Below are positions 52,064-61,293 of a stretch of 64,000 nucleotides of DNA, in pieces. The notes under the pieces are model-generated. The model was not told the DNA's origin. It did no database searches and saw only the letters and a list, made by a program, of their open reading frames with translations. Both the position numbers and the translations under genes were made by a program. Numbering within the stretch: position 1 is the first letter of the stretch; the number at the start of each line of letters is the position of its first letter. Source of the DNA: Flavobacterium sp. MK4S-17 (lineage in GTDB: Bacteria > Bacteroidota > Bacteroidia > Flavobacteriales > Flavobacteriaceae); assembly GCF_009848495.1 (NCBI RefSeq), contig NZ_WWEP01000014.1:1-64000 (forward strand). Reading direction: 5' to 3'.

Positions 52064-52942
52064 ATGAATTTTTTTAAAAGAAAGTATTACCGCTTTTTGG
52101 TGAACTACCTTGAAAAAAGGGAAGCCGATGATGTAAAGTATCTTAAAATACTATATTACCTTAAAAATGAAAGGGAGCTTAACCTTGAGAATCCCAAGGA
52201 ATTTACTGAAAAAATACAATGGCTCAAACTTTATAAATATACTGAGCAGTATAAGGAGTATGCAGATAAGTATGCCGTTAGGCAGTTGGTAGCCGAGAAA
52301 GCAGGCGATGACATACTAAATGAACTTTACGGTGTTTATAATTCAGTTGAGGAGATTGATATTGATACCCTGCCGCAGCAGTTTGTTTTAAAATGCACCC
52401 ATGCATCGGGCACTAATATAATTGTAAAGGATAAAAGTAAACTGAACTGGCCAAAGGCCAAAGCCAAACTGCAACAGTGGATGCAGCTTAACCAGTATTA
52501 CAAAAACCGCGAAAAGGTTTATAAAGATATAACTCCGCGTATTATTGCTGAAAAATATTTAAGTGAAGCTGACGAAGACCTGCTTATAGATTACAAGTTT
52601 TACTGCTTTAACGGAGTTCCTCATTATGTACTGGTAAAGCTCACCGAGAATGGGGATGAGAAAAAATGCTATTACACCATGGACTGGCAAAAGGTGCATC
52701 CTGAAAAAGAACCACGTAATTTCCTGAAAAGGGATATGCCTAAACCTGAAAATTTTGACGAAATGGTAAGGATTGCCAAAATACTTTCAGAAGGTTTTAT
52801 TTTTATACGTGTGGATTTATATTCTTTACAGGGCAAAATTTATTTTGGCGAACTTACTTTTTTCCCTACCGGCGGTATTAAAAGGATAGCTGTAGAGTGG
52901 ATGAATGAAAAGCTGGGCGATTTAATACAGCTTCCAGCCTGA
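52064..52942 (+). CDS. TupA-like ATP-grasp protein
   Basis: 292-aa protein (a GTG two codons upstream, overlapping the previous stop, would add two residues). The start FKRKYYRFLVNYLEKREADDVKYLK, the NPKEFTEKIQWLKLYKY motif, YADKYAVRQLV and KCTHASGTNIIVKDK match the TupA-like ATP-grasp family (PF14305 type). YKFYCFNGVP and the FGELTFFPTGG end form the metal/ATP site. TupA is named for teichuronopeptide synthesis; relatives occur in many capsule and O-antigen clusters and are thought to ligate an amino acid or modify a sugar. The substrate here is unknown. Confidence 0.85.
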   Translation: MNFFKRKYYRFLVNYLEKREADDVKYLKILYYLKNERELNLENPKEFTEKIQWLKLYKYTEQYKEYADKYAVRQLVAEKAGDDILNELYGVYNSVEEIDIDTLPQQFVLKCTHASGTNIIVKDKSKLNWPKAKAKLQQWMQLNQYYKNREKVYKDITPRIIAEKYLSEADEDLLIDYKFYCFNGVPHYVLVKLTENGDEKKCYYTMDWQKVHPEKEPRNFLKRDMPKPENFDEMVRIAKILSEGFIFIRVDLYSLQGKIYFGELTFFPTGGIKRIAVEWMNEKLGDLIQLPA

Positions 52943-52943
52943 G

Positions 52944-54014
52944 TTATTTTAAAAGCTGTTTGTACACATCATAATATTCCAAAGCGGCTTTATCCCAGCT
53001 GAAGTGTTTGGAGCGCGCTATCAGCTTTTCAACCATCACGGGTTCATTATTATAATGGTTTTCCAGGCCCTCTTTCAGCACGCCTGCCATGTACTCCGGT
53101 TCATAATTATACCAGTAGCTGGCAGCATCGCCGCCAATTTCCGGCAGGCATGTTTTATCAGAAAGGAAAACAGGTTTGCCAAAGCGCATGGCTTCAATAA
53201 CCGGCAGGCCAAAACCTTCCCTTCTTGAAGGGAAAACAAAAGCTGTGCAGTGCTTGTAGTAGTACTGCTTTTCAGCCTCATTAACCTGTCCTGTAAGTGT
53301 TATACGCTCCTGTAAGCCTGAATGGTTAATAAGCTTTTTTAATTCTTCTCCCGCACCGGTATTATTTGCCCCTGAAATTACCAGGTCAAACTCCGGTAAA
53401 AACTCCATCATTTTTATAAGCTGGTTAAAATTTTTACGTGGCTGTATTACCCCTATGGTAAACAGGAAAGGGCGTTTTGGGACAAAATTTGGTGTAAAAT
53501 TTTCAGCGAGGGTAATATCTGTAATAGGGTTACCATTATATATTACAAACTGCGGAACATTGGGAACATCATAAAATTTTTGCGTGGACAACTTTGTGTA
53601 TTCCGAAATATATGTAATTGCGGTACTTCGGCTAAGCTTTTCCTGAAATATTTTATGCTCCGGCAGTTGCCTGTAGTTTTCAGTATCTTTAATATTAGGG
53701 TGGTCATGCACTGTAAGCAGATAAGGTACATTGCTGCCGTAGGGCTCAATTTTTGTGTTTTGGTTCAGGGCGTGCCAAAGGCTGTATTCTTTTCTTATTC
53801 TTAAGGCAGGATACCTTCTTAACGAATAATATTTTTTGTAGCTGAAGTAACTGCCAAACTGCTCTTTTAAAAAGCTGATATTTTTTGCATGCACCACAAA
53901 TTCAAATTCAGGATTTTCAATTTTACTAAGGCTTTTCAGCAGGTTATAGTTAAATTGCCCAAACCCGAAATAAAGGTTTTTTACATGGTGAGCCTCTAAA
54001 AATATAGTTTTCAT
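52944..54014 (-). CDS. Glycosyltransferase family 4 protein (mannosyltransferase-like)
   Basis: 356-aa GT-B glycosyltransferase. LLTVHDHPNIKDTENYR near 104, FTIGVIQPRKNFNQLI (~194), and SRREGFGLPVIEAMRFGKPVFLSD with the EX7E motif (EGFGLPVIE, ~264) are typical of GT4 mannosyl/galactosyltransferases. The gene faces the TupA-like gene; the stop codons are one base apart. It is divergent from the Kdo-kinase-like gene. Donor sugar unknown. Confidence 0.9.
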   Translation of the reverse strand: MKTIFLEAHHVKNLYFGFGQFNYNLLKSLSKIENPEFEFVVHAKNISFLKEQFGSYFSYKKYYSLRRYPALRIRKEYSLWHALNQNTKIEPYGSNVPYLLTVHDHPNIKDTENYRQLPEHKIFQEKLSRSTAITYISEYTKLSTQKFYDVPNVPQFVIYNGNPITDITLAENFTPNFVPKRPFLFTIGVIQPRKNFNQLIKMMEFLPEFDLVISGANNTGAGEELKKLINHSGLQERITLTGQVNEAEKQYYYKHCTAFVFPSRREGFGLPVIEAMRFGKPVFLSDKTCLPEIGGDAASYWYNYEPEYMAGVLKEGLENHYNNEPVMVEKLIARSKHFSWDKAALEYYDVYKQLLK

Positions 54015-54061
54015 TAAAACAGCTTTCCTGCAATATTACGAATATTTTATGCGGCTGTAGG

Positions 54062-54069
54062 TATATTTG
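54062..54069 (+). promoter_or_regulatory. Probable promoter of the LPS-kinase/GT2 pair
   Basis: TATATTTG (TAnnTTTG) ends 22 bases before the ATG at 54092. A second match, TAATTTTG at 54080-54087, is only four bases from the ATG and would give a leaderless transcript. Confidence 0.5.
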
Positions 54070-54091
54070 AACAAAATCGTAATTTTGCGTG

Positions 54092-54859
54092 ATGAACCAA
54101 GTATTTGATAAGGATAACAGCCTGGACAGGGGAAAAATAAAAGAGGCAATAGCTGATTTTACCCATACAGGTGAAGTTTTGGTGAAAGGCAAAAGAAACG
54201 TGATAAAGCTTTTTACTATTAACGGGCAGGTTATAAACGTAAAATCTTTCCGCATGCCCAACCTTATTAATAAAATTGTGTACAGGTTTTTCAGGAAATC
54301 AAAAGCAAGGCGTTCATTTGAGTTTGCAAAAAGGCTGCTGGAAAATAATATAGGAACACCTAAACCTATTGCCTATTTTGAAAATTATGACGCTGTAGGC
54401 CTAACCGATAGCTATTATGTATGCGAACACCTTTATCCTGACCTAACCTACAGGGAACTGGTTGCTGACCCTGACTACCCTGAGCATGAAATAATTTTGA
54501 GGCAGTTTACACAGTTTTCGTTCAGGCTGCATGAAAAAGGCATAGAGTTTAAAGATCACTCTCCCGGTAATACACTTATAGTTAAAAGAGGGGAGGGCAT
54601 ATATGATTTTTACCTGGTTGACCTTAACAGGATGGAATTTCATGCCGCTATGAGTTTTGACCAGCGCATGGAAAACCTAAAAAGGCTTACGCCAAAAAAG
54701 GAAATGGTTGCCGTTATGAGCAATGAATATGCTAAATTGTATGGAAGGGCGGAAGCAGAGGTTTTTGAAAAATTATGGCAAAAAACCACAGCCTTTCAGG
54801 AAAAATTCAGGAGGAAGAAAAGGTTAAAAAGTAAATTGGGAATAGGCAAAAAGAAATAG
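54092..54859 (+). CDS. Kdo/LPS kinase-like protein (InaA/WaaP family)
   Basis: 255-aa protein kinase-fold enzyme. VLVKGKRNVIKLF and INVKSF give the ATP lysine region, RLHEKGIEFKDHSPGNTLI the catalytic loop (Asp in KDHSPGN near 163), and YLVDLNRMEF the metal-binding DLN. The C-terminus is Lys/Arg-rich (RRKKRLKSKLGIGKKK), likely membrane-binding. Homologues phosphorylate Kdo or heptose of the LPS core. A GTG one codon upstream is also in frame. One base separates it from the GT2 gene, so the two are co-transcribed. Confidence 0.87.
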   Translation: MNQVFDKDNSLDRGKIKEAIADFTHTGEVLVKGKRNVIKLFTINGQVINVKSFRMPNLINKIVYRFFRKSKARRSFEFAKRLLENNIGTPKPIAYFENYDAVGLTDSYYVCEHLYPDLTYRELVADPDYPEHEIILRQFTQFSFRLHEKGIEFKDHSPGNTLIVKRGEGIYDFYLVDLNRMEFHAAMSFDQRMENLKRLTPKKEMVAVMSNEYAKLYGRAEAEVFEKLWQKTTAFQEKFRRKKRLKSKLGIGKKK

Positions 54860-54860
54860 T

Positions 54861-55670
54861 ATGAAAGCATCGGTTATAATGAGTACCTATAATGCTGAGG
54901 AATGGCTTGCAAAAGTTATCTGGGGATTTAGCGTGCAGACAGAAAAGGATTTTGAAATTATTATTGCTGATGACGGCTCCGGGCCTAAAACTAAAGAGTT
55001 ATTGGACAGGCTCCGTACACAAATAAGCATGCCGCTTGTTCATGTCTGGCAGGAGGATAATGGTTTTCAAAAATCGCAGATACTCAATAAAGCTATTATA
55101 GCTTCTAAAACCAATTACCTTATTTTTACAGACGGCGACTGTATACCCCGCAATGATTTTATTGAAACACACCTTAAATTCAGGCAGGAAGGCTATTTTC
55201 TTTCAGGGGGGTATTTTAAACTGCCCATGAATATATCTCAGGCTATTACCAAAGAGGATATTTTTGCCCAGCGGTGTTTTGATGTAAAGTGGCTTAAAGG
55301 GATGGGAATGAAATCATCTAAAACAGCCAAGCTTTCTGCTACCGGCCTGTGGGCAAAATTCCTGAATTTTATAACACCAACCAAAGCTACCTGGAACGGG
55401 CACAATGCTTCGGGCTGGAAGTCTGACCTGGTGGCGATAAATGGTTTTAACCAGGAAATGCAGTATGGCGGGCAGGACAGGGAACTTGGAGAAAGGCTTT
55501 TTAACAAAGGGCTTAAATCAAAACAGATACGCTATAGCGCAGTTTGCGTGCATTTAGACCATGCCCGGGGATATGTAAATGAAGCAACCTGGAAAAAAAA
55601 TTATGCAATAAGGGCCAATACAAGAAAAAACAAGGTAATTAAAACTCCGGTTGGGATAGATTCCAATTAA
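54861..55670 (+). CDS. Glycosyltransferase family 2 protein
   Basis: 269-aa GT-A fold enzyme. SVIMSTYNAEEWLAKVI opens the domain, IIIADDGSG is the first nucleotide-binding Asp pair and FTDGDCIP is the DxD motif (about 91-98). A C-terminal galactosyltransferase-like region (NGHNASGWKSDLVAINGFN..YGGQDRELGERL) carries the acceptor/base residues. Probably adds a sugar in LPS core or O-antigen synthesis. It overlaps the convergent GT2-GT9 gene by four bases. Confidence 0.9.
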   Translation: MKASVIMSTYNAEEWLAKVIWGFSVQTEKDFEIIIADDGSGPKTKELLDRLRTQISMPLVHVWQEDNGFQKSQILNKAIIASKTNYLIFTDGDCIPRNDFIETHLKFRQEGYFLSGGYFKLPMNISQAITKEDIFAQRCFDVKWLKGMGMKSSKTAKLSATGLWAKFLNFITPTKATWNGHNASGWKSDLVAINGFNQEMQYGGQDRELGERLFNKGLKSKQIRYSAVCVHLDHARGYVNEATWKKNYAIRANTRKNKVIKTPVGIDSN

Positions 55671-57493
55671 TTTTCTCTTATATATTTTTCAAGTGCCGGC
55701 ATTATAAGTCCCGGTGTAAATTCCTGGTACAGCCGAATAGCATGTGTCTTCATCTCCTTTGGAGATTTTTCCCCATACAGTTCCGGTTTATAGTCTTTTA
55801 AATGTACCGAAACATTTGTTGTTCCGTTTTCAAAGGAATTCCACGCTTCTTTCTTAATCCATGTAGAAAAAATGGTAAAGGTGGGTATGTTTAGTGCTTT
55901 TGCCATATTTACAGCACCACCCTCATTACCAATAAGGGCACGGCAATGATATAGTACAGAAAGAAATTCCCTGATAGTACCGGGAGCAATATCCATACGT
56001 ATTTTTTCGCGTGTGGTTTCATTGCAAAGGTTGTATATGGTTTCAGCATCCTTGCTTTGGGCCGGTATATAATTAAATACCAGCCAGGCATCGCTATTAG
56101 CAGCAATCCTGTCAAGCAATGCTGCCATATAGTTAAAGGGATAAGTTTTATTGTCGCCGCTTCCCAGTACGCTTATCATGTATATTTTACTGCCTGCAAT
56201 ACCTTTTTCTGCTAAAAGTTGCCGCCCTGACGCTATCTCCTGTGGGGTTATATATATTTTTGGTTTGCTCTCAAGCAGTACTTCGGGATGGAGTGCTTTA
56301 AGTAAAAGTAAACGGTTATCAAGCGCAAGCCCTGCATTGGTGGCAGGTGTTTTTAACTCCTTTACGGTATCTGTATAAATAAAACTTGTATAAGGTTTAT
56401 AAAAGCTAATCTTTTTTTGCGCTCCAGAAAACAAAGTAATCAAATTACTTTCCAAAACGCCATAAGCATCTATAACCACGTCATACTTTTTCCTGCGTAG
56501 CTGCATCAGGAATTTAAAAAATGCCCATTTACTATCCCTCAGTTCCTGGTTAAAAAGAATAATAGAATCAATATTCGGGTTATTTTCTGCAACAGGTTTA
56601 GTAAAAGGGTAAATTAGGTAATCAACCTGGCTTACGGGGTACATCTTTTTCAGGTTATTGCAAATAATGCTGCTGGCAAGTACATCGCCTATCATTTTTT
56701 GCTGTATAACCAATATTTTTACCCCGTCTTTCAGGTAATACATTTCTTTGAGGTACACATACCTCATATAAACGTGGTAGCCAAGTATGCGCGCTATTTC
56801 AAAGCCTCTCCTGCCATTTAAAAAGCCGAGCCCTAAAATATAATATTTAAAAAAGCGGAAGGCTGGCCTTATGGTCAGGTGGTAAAAGTTGGGCTTTATA
56901 CTTTTTGCGTATAATTCTTTGGCTTTTAGCCTTGAATACTGCAGCCTTTTGTTTAAAAAATCTTCAGTGCTTTTAAAGGAAAAGTGCTTTATGCCTTCCT
57001 GAAGGCTGCCTGTCCTGCCGTTTACTGAAAGTGTTTCGTGTACCAGTTTATCTGTATAACGGCATTTTGATTTCCTGAAAAGGCGTATGGTTTTGTCCTT
57101 ATTAAAGTTGTTGTTTACAAAAGGCTTTCCTTTATAATAAAATATCCGTTTAACACAAAAGGCAACTTCAACAGGATTATTGTTAACCACCTGCCTTATT
57201 TCATCTATACCGTTTTGTGTAACCCTCTCATCGGCATCAAAAAAACATACCCAGTCATTACTTGCAAGGCTAAGTGTATAGTTTCGCTGCGAGGAAAAGT
57301 CATCAAACTTCCGTTGGTAAAATTTCACATGCGGAAATTCAGCCTTAATAATTCTAGGTGTTGCATCTGTGCTATAAGAGTCAACTACAATAATTTCATC
57401 AGCAAAAGCCATGTTTTGCAGATAGTCCCTTATGTTGTGCTCCTCATTGTAAACAATGGCGAGTGCAGATATTTTAGTTTGGTTTTCGCTCAT
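55667..57493 (-). CDS. Bifunctional glycosyltransferase: GT2 (KdtX/WaaE-like) fused to GT9 heptosyltransferase-like domain
   Basis: 608-aa protein with two complete-looking enzymes. Residues 1-~260 are a GT2 of the WaaE/KdtX type: ISALAIVYNEEHNIRDYL, EIIVVDSYSTDAT, WVCFFDADERV (DxD) and KHFSFKSTEDFL. From ~262 a GT9-type domain starts with VKILVIQQKMIGDVLASSIIC, as in heptosyltransferases. It continues with KYDVVIDAYG and ends with RALIGNEGGAVNMAKALNIPT (donor-binding site, ~545-565). No frameshift or internal stop separates the halves. The likely job is two successive steps of LPS core assembly; fusion of neighbouring genes is the simplest origin. Confidence 0.88.
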   Translation of the reverse strand: MSENQTKISALAIVYNEEHNIRDYLQNMAFADEIIVVDSYSTDATPRIIKAEFPHVKFYQRKFDDFSSQRNYTLSLASNDWVCFFDADERVTQNGIDEIRQVVNNNPVEVAFCVKRIFYYKGKPFVNNNFNKDKTIRLFRKSKCRYTDKLVHETLSVNGRTGSLQEGIKHFSFKSTEDFLNKRLQYSRLKAKELYAKSIKPNFYHLTIRPAFRFFKYYILGLGFLNGRRGFEIARILGYHVYMRYVYLKEMYYLKDGVKILVIQQKMIGDVLASSIICNNLKKMYPVSQVDYLIYPFTKPVAENNPNIDSIILFNQELRDSKWAFFKFLMQLRRKKYDVVIDAYGVLESNLITLFSGAQKKISFYKPYTSFIYTDTVKELKTPATNAGLALDNRLLLLKALHPEVLLESKPKIYITPQEIASGRQLLAEKGIAGSKIYMISVLGSGDNKTYPFNYMAALLDRIAANSDAWLVFNYIPAQSKDAETIYNLCNETTREKIRMDIAPGTIREFLSVLYHCRALIGNEGGAVNMAKALNIPTFTIFSTWIKKEAWNSFENGTTNVSVHLKDYKPELYGEKSPKEMKTHAIRLYQEFTPGLIMPALEKYIREN

Positions 57494-57502
57494 TGCAAGG
57501 TG

Positions 57503-58318
57503 TTAAACCGCTACATCATATTCGCGTAAGGCATTGTTAAGCGAAGTTTTTAAATCGGTGGAAGGCTTGCGCTTGCCAATAATAAGCGCACACGGAACCT
57601 GGTATTCGCCTGCTGCAAATTTTTTAGTATAGCTTCCCGGTATAACAACACTGCGTGCAGGCACCACACCTTTTAGCTCAACTGGTTCGCTGCCTGTTAC
57701 ATCTATTATTTTTGTGGAAGCCGTTAAGCATACATTTGCACCAAGCACGGCTTCGGTTTCTACCCTTACCCCTTCAACAACTATGCAGCGTGAGCCTATA
57801 AAAGCACCATCCTCAATAATTACAGGAGCAGCCTGTAAAGGCTCAAGCACTCCGCCTATGCCCACACCACCGCTAAGGTGTACATTTTTACCTATCTGCG
57901 CGCAGCTACCTACAGTAGCCCAGGTATCAACCATGGTGCCTTCATCTACATAAGCGCCTATATTTACATAGCTGGGCATTAGTATAACACCCGAAGATAT
58001 ATAGGCTCCGTGCCTTGCCACAGCATTGGGTACAACGCGTATGCCCTTTTCGGCATAATTGCGTTTTAGGGGCATTTTATCATGATACTCAAAAATACCG
58101 GCTTCAAGGGTTTCCATTTTTTGTATGGGGAAATACATAACCACAGCTTTTTTTACCCATTCATTAACCTGCCAGCCATTTTGTACGGGTTCGGCTACAC
58201 GCAGCTTGCCTGCATCAAGCATTTCAATAACTTCGCGAATGGCTTTTATAGTGTCCTGGCTTTGCAGTAAGGAGCGGTCGTTCCATGCCTGCTCTATAAT
58301 GGTTTGTAAAGTGTTCAT
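57503..58318 (-). CDS. dapD: 2,3,4,5-tetrahydropyridine-2,6-dicarboxylate N-succinyltransferase
   Basis: 271-aa acyltransferase of the succinylase branch of lysine/diaminopimelate synthesis. ATG 58318 gives the standard start MNTLQTIIEQAWNDRSLL; a longer in-frame form would add 31 odd residues and swallow the promoter. Left-handed beta-helix hexapeptide repeats run ~105-230 (VARHGAYISSGVILMPSYVNIGAYVDEGTMVDTWATVGSCAQIG). GVGIGGVLEPLQAAPVIIEDG is the family signature. The C-terminal tail follows. The gene is divergent from the methyltransferase and 10 bases upstream of the LPS fusion gene. Confidence 0.95.
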   Translation of the reverse strand: MNTLQTIIEQAWNDRSLLQSQDTIKAIREVIEMLDAGKLRVAEPVQNGWQVNEWVKKAVVMYFPIQKMETLEAGIFEYHDKMPLKRNYAEKGIRVVPNAVARHGAYISSGVILMPSYVNIGAYVDEGTMVDTWATVGSCAQIGKNVHLSGGVGIGGVLEPLQAAPVIIEDGAFIGSRCIVVEGVRVETEAVLGANVCLTASTKIIDVTGSEPVELKGVVPARSVVIPGSYTKKFAAGEYQVPCALIIGKRKPSTDLKTSLNNALREYDVAV

Positions 58319-58337
58319 TGCAAATAAGTGGTTTTGG

Positions 58338-58345
58338 CAAAGATA
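58338..58345 (-). promoter_or_regulatory. dapD -7 element
   Basis: The reverse strand reads TATCTTTG (TAnnTTTG) 19 bases upstream of the dapD ATG. Its position supports the short dapD start. Confidence 0.6.
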
Positions 58346-58442
58346 GTAATATGTATATATTACGGTTATTAAAAATACATATTTATAAGCAGTTTTTAGT
58401 AACGGGAACAATTAATTACCTTTACGGTATAAGGCTTAAATT

Positions 58443-59180
58443 ATGAAAGATAATTTTTCGGCACAGGCAAAAGGCTACTCTCAGTTCCGGCCGAGATATC
58501 CTGAAGAAATGGTAAATTATATTTTGCAATTTGTTGAGGAAAGAAACAGTGCGCTTGATGTGGCTACAGGTAACGGACAGTTGGCGGCTAAATTATCCGG
58601 CCATTTTAATAACGTTCATGCTACAGATATTAGCAGCAGCCAGCTGGATAATGCTGTTGTAAAAGATAATATTTATTATAGCCGGCAAAGTGCAGAAAAC
58701 ACTGATTTTGAAGACAACAGTTTCAATTTAATAACAGTGGGGCAGGCAATACACTGGTTTGATTTTGAGCAATTTTATAAAGAAATAAAACGTATAGGGA
58801 AACCGAAGAGTATTATTGCCGTTTTAGGATATGGGCTTTTTAAATCCAATCCGGGTACCGAAAAAATAATAAGCAGGTTTTACCATGATATTGTTGGCCC
58901 TTATTGGGACAATGAGCGGAGGTATATTGATGAAAATTATACCACTATTCCTTTTCCTTTTGAAGAAATATATACTGACAAGGCATTTGCCAACCATTTA
59001 ATGTGGACTTTTGAGCAGCTTGAGGGTTATCTTGAAACGTGGTCGGCAGTGCAGCATTATATAAAGAAAAATGGACACAATCCGCTGCTCCTGATTAAAG
59101 ATGAATTGCAGGAATCATGGGAAAATGGAGATAAACAGGTAGTTTTTCCCTTACTTTTGCGGATGGGGAAAATTAAATAA
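58443..59180 (+). CDS. Class I SAM-dependent methyltransferase
   Basis: 245-aa soluble methyltransferase. FSAQAKGYSQFRPRYPEEMV is the usual start of this subgroup. ALDVATGNGQLAAKL (~37-51) is the SAM-binding motif I, VHATDISSSQLDNA the acidic motif II region, and FNLITVGQAIHWFDFEQFYKE motif IV and beyond. It resembles trans-aconitate/ubiquinone-type methyltransferases found in both bacteria and fungi. The substrate is unknown. It is six bases upstream of ruvX and probably co-transcribed. Confidence 0.88.
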   Translation: MKDNFSAQAKGYSQFRPRYPEEMVNYILQFVEERNSALDVATGNGQLAAKLSGHFNNVHATDISSSQLDNAVVKDNIYYSRQSAENTDFEDNSFNLITVGQAIHWFDFEQFYKEIKRIGKPKSIIAVLGYGLFKSNPGTEKIISRFYHDIVGPYWDNERRYIDENYTTIPFPFEEIYTDKAFANHLMWTFEQLEGYLETWSAVQHYIKKNGHNPLLLIKDELQESWENGDKQVVFPLLLRMGKIK

Positions 59181-59186
59181 CTTAAA

Positions 59187-59603
59187 ATGAGGATACTTGC
59201 CATTGATTACGGACTTAAAAGAACCGGTATAGCTGTTACAGATGAAATGCAGCTTATAGCATCGGGTTTAACTACAGTAGCATCAGAAACAGTATTAGAT
59301 TTTTTAAGCGATTATTTTAAAAAGGAAAGGGTGGGGCTTGTATTACTGGGCGAGCCTAAGCAGATGAATAATGAACCTTCGCAAAGCGCAGAGCTTATTG
59401 AAGTTTTCCTTCAAAAATTTAAAGATGCTTTTCCTGATATGCAAGTAGAAAGGGTGGATGAACGCTTTACTAGTAAAATGGCATTTCAGGCCATGATTGA
59501 TATTGGCTTAAAGAAAAAGCAAAGGCAAAATAAAGCACTGATTGATGAAATTTCGGCAACAATTATGCTGCAGGATTATTTATCGCGAAAAAAAAGCTTC
59601 TGA
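59187..59603 (+). CDS. ruvX: RuvX/YqgF family putative pre-16S rRNA nuclease
   Basis: 138-aa RNase H-fold protein, usual length. RILAIDYGLKRTGIAVTDEM carries the first catalytic Asp (Asp6). LVLLGEPKQMNNEPSQSAELIEVF holds the second region, VERVDERFTSKMAFQAM the third, and the C-terminal IDEISATIMLQDYL ends the domain. The E. coli member YqgF matures 16S rRNA and was once called a Holliday junction resolvase. Follows the methyltransferase gene. Confidence 0.92.
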   Translation: MRILAIDYGLKRTGIAVTDEMQLIASGLTTVASETVLDFLSDYFKKERVGLVLLGEPKQMNNEPSQSAELIEVFLQKFKDAFPDMQVERVDERFTSKMAFQAMIDIGLKKKQRQNKALIDEISATIMLQDYLSRKKSF

Positions 59604-59680
59604 TATTTTTTATATCATTAAAAATGCCACTTCATGATTAATATCATTGCGTATTAAGATAAGTTTTAGAAAGTGTAAAG

Positions 59681-59688
59681 TACCTTTG
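59681..59688 (+). promoter_or_regulatory. mqo -7 element
   Basis: TACCTTTG (TAnnTTTG) ends 17 bases before the mqo ATG. Confidence 0.6.
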
Positions 59689-59705
59689 TATTTTAAACTT
59701 AAATC

Positions 59706-61217
59706 ATGTGTGCAGATATAAAAAATGAACCTGATGTAATACTCATTGGCGCGGGTATTATGAGTGCAACCCTGGGTATGTTTTTAAAAGAACTTATGCC
59801 TGAGGTTAAGATAAATATATATGAAAGGCTGGACAGGGCAGCTGCTGAAAGCTCGGATGCATGGAATAATGCCGGTACCGGGCACTCGGCTTTTTGTGAG
59901 CTGAATTACACGCCTGAACTTCCCAATGGCGAAATTGATACAGCAAAGGCTTTGAAAATTGCCAATTCTTTTGAAGAATCAAAGCAGTTTTGGACTTACC
60001 TTGTTGAAAAAGGCAGGATAACAAACCCAAAGGAGTTTGTAAACAGTATTCCGCACATGAGTTTTGTATGGGGTAAAAATAATGTTGATTACCTTAAAAA
60101 GCGTTATGATGCTTTACAGCAATTCCCCTTGTTTGAAGGTATGGAATATAGCGAAGACAAGGCTGAGATAAAACAGTGGGCACCCCTTATAATGGAAGGC
60201 AGGGAAGGTAAAGAGCCTGTTGCCGCCACACGCATGCAAATAGGCACAGACGTTAACTTTGGCGAACTTACACGCGATATGCTTGAATGGCTTACAGCAC
60301 AGGAAGGCGTTAATGTTTATTTTGGGCATGAGGTTAAAAAACTACGCCGTTCAAAAGGCAGGAAAGGGCAGTGGAAACTTAAAATTAAAGACCTTGACAC
60401 AGGTGATAAGCATAAAGTATATTCTAAATTTGTTTTTATAGGTGCAGGAGGCGGTTCATTGCCTTTGCTTGAAAAAGCCGATATACCCGAAGGGGAAGGC
60501 TATGGCGGCTTTCCTGTTAGCGGGCAGTGGCTCCGGTGCACCAATGAGGAAGTTATACAAAAGCACCATGCTAAAGTATATGGAAAGGCTTCTGTAGGAG
60601 CGCCGCCCATGTCGGTTCCGCACATTGATACCAGGATGATAAATGGTAAAAAGGAACTGCTTTTTGGGCCTTATGCAGGTTTCAGTACTAAATTTCTTAA
60701 ACATGGCTCCTATTTTGACTTACCCTTATCTATCAAAGCTAATAATATTGGGCCTATGCTTGCCGCAGGGTACCACAACCTTTCCCTTACAAAATACCTG
60801 ATTGAACAGGTAACACAGTCAAGGGAAGACAGGCTGGAAGCCCTTAAAGAATATTTACCCGATGCTAAAATGGAGGACTGGGAACTGGAAACGGCAGGGC
60901 AGCGTGTACAGGTAATTAAAAAAGACCCAAAAGAGGGGGGTAAGCTTGAGTTTGGTACTGAAGTTATTACCAGTGCCGATGGTTCGCTTGCAGCATTGCT
61001 GGGTGCATCGCCGGGAGCAAGTACTGCGGTTTCAATAATGCTGGACCTTATGGGACGTTGTTTCCCTGAAAAAATGCAGTCGGCTGAATGGCAGGAAAAA
61101 TTAAGCGGCATGATACCGTCATTCGGAAAGCTTTTAAATGATAATCCCCAACTGCTTTATAAGGTAAGGCAGCACGCCGATGAGATGCTTGATTTGCATT
61201 CATTGCAGTTAGCTTAA
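59706..61217 (+). CDS. mqo: Malate:quinone oxidoreductase
   Basis: 503-aa FAD-dependent peripheral membrane enzyme that oxidises malate to oxaloacetate and reduces quinone, bypassing NAD malate dehydrogenase. PDVILIGAGIMSATLGMFLKE is the FAD-binding start. AESSDAWNNAGTGHSAFCELNYTP is a strong Mqo signature. KFVFIGAGGGSLPLL, FPVSGQWLRC, PHIDTRMINGKKELLFGPYAGFS and LGASPGASTAV follow in the expected order. Length is normal. It has its own promoter element and is followed by a separate promoter before tatD. Confidence 0.96.
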   Translation: MCADIKNEPDVILIGAGIMSATLGMFLKELMPEVKINIYERLDRAAAESSDAWNNAGTGHSAFCELNYTPELPNGEIDTAKALKIANSFEESKQFWTYLVEKGRITNPKEFVNSIPHMSFVWGKNNVDYLKKRYDALQQFPLFEGMEYSEDKAEIKQWAPLIMEGREGKEPVAATRMQIGTDVNFGELTRDMLEWLTAQEGVNVYFGHEVKKLRRSKGRKGQWKLKIKDLDTGDKHKVYSKFVFIGAGGGSLPLLEKADIPEGEGYGGFPVSGQWLRCTNEEVIQKHHAKVYGKASVGAPPMSVPHIDTRMINGKKELLFGPYAGFSTKFLKHGSYFDLPLSIKANNIGPMLAAGYHNLSLTKYLIEQVTQSREDRLEALKEYLPDAKMEDWELETAGQRVQVIKKDPKEGGKLEFGTEVITSADGSLAALLGASPGASTAVSIMLDLMGRCFPEKMQSAEWQEKLSGMIPSFGKLLNDNPQLLYKVRQHADEMLDLHSLQLA

Positions 61218-61293
61218 TTAATAAAAACACTTATTGCCATTCAGGTGAGCGCAGTATCTGCTCTCTCTCAATGGCAATTTTGTTTGTATATTG

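Noticed and set aside
58319-58411. N-terminal extension of dapD by 31 residues
   Set aside because: It covers the dapD promoter box, and the standard DapD start is at 58318.
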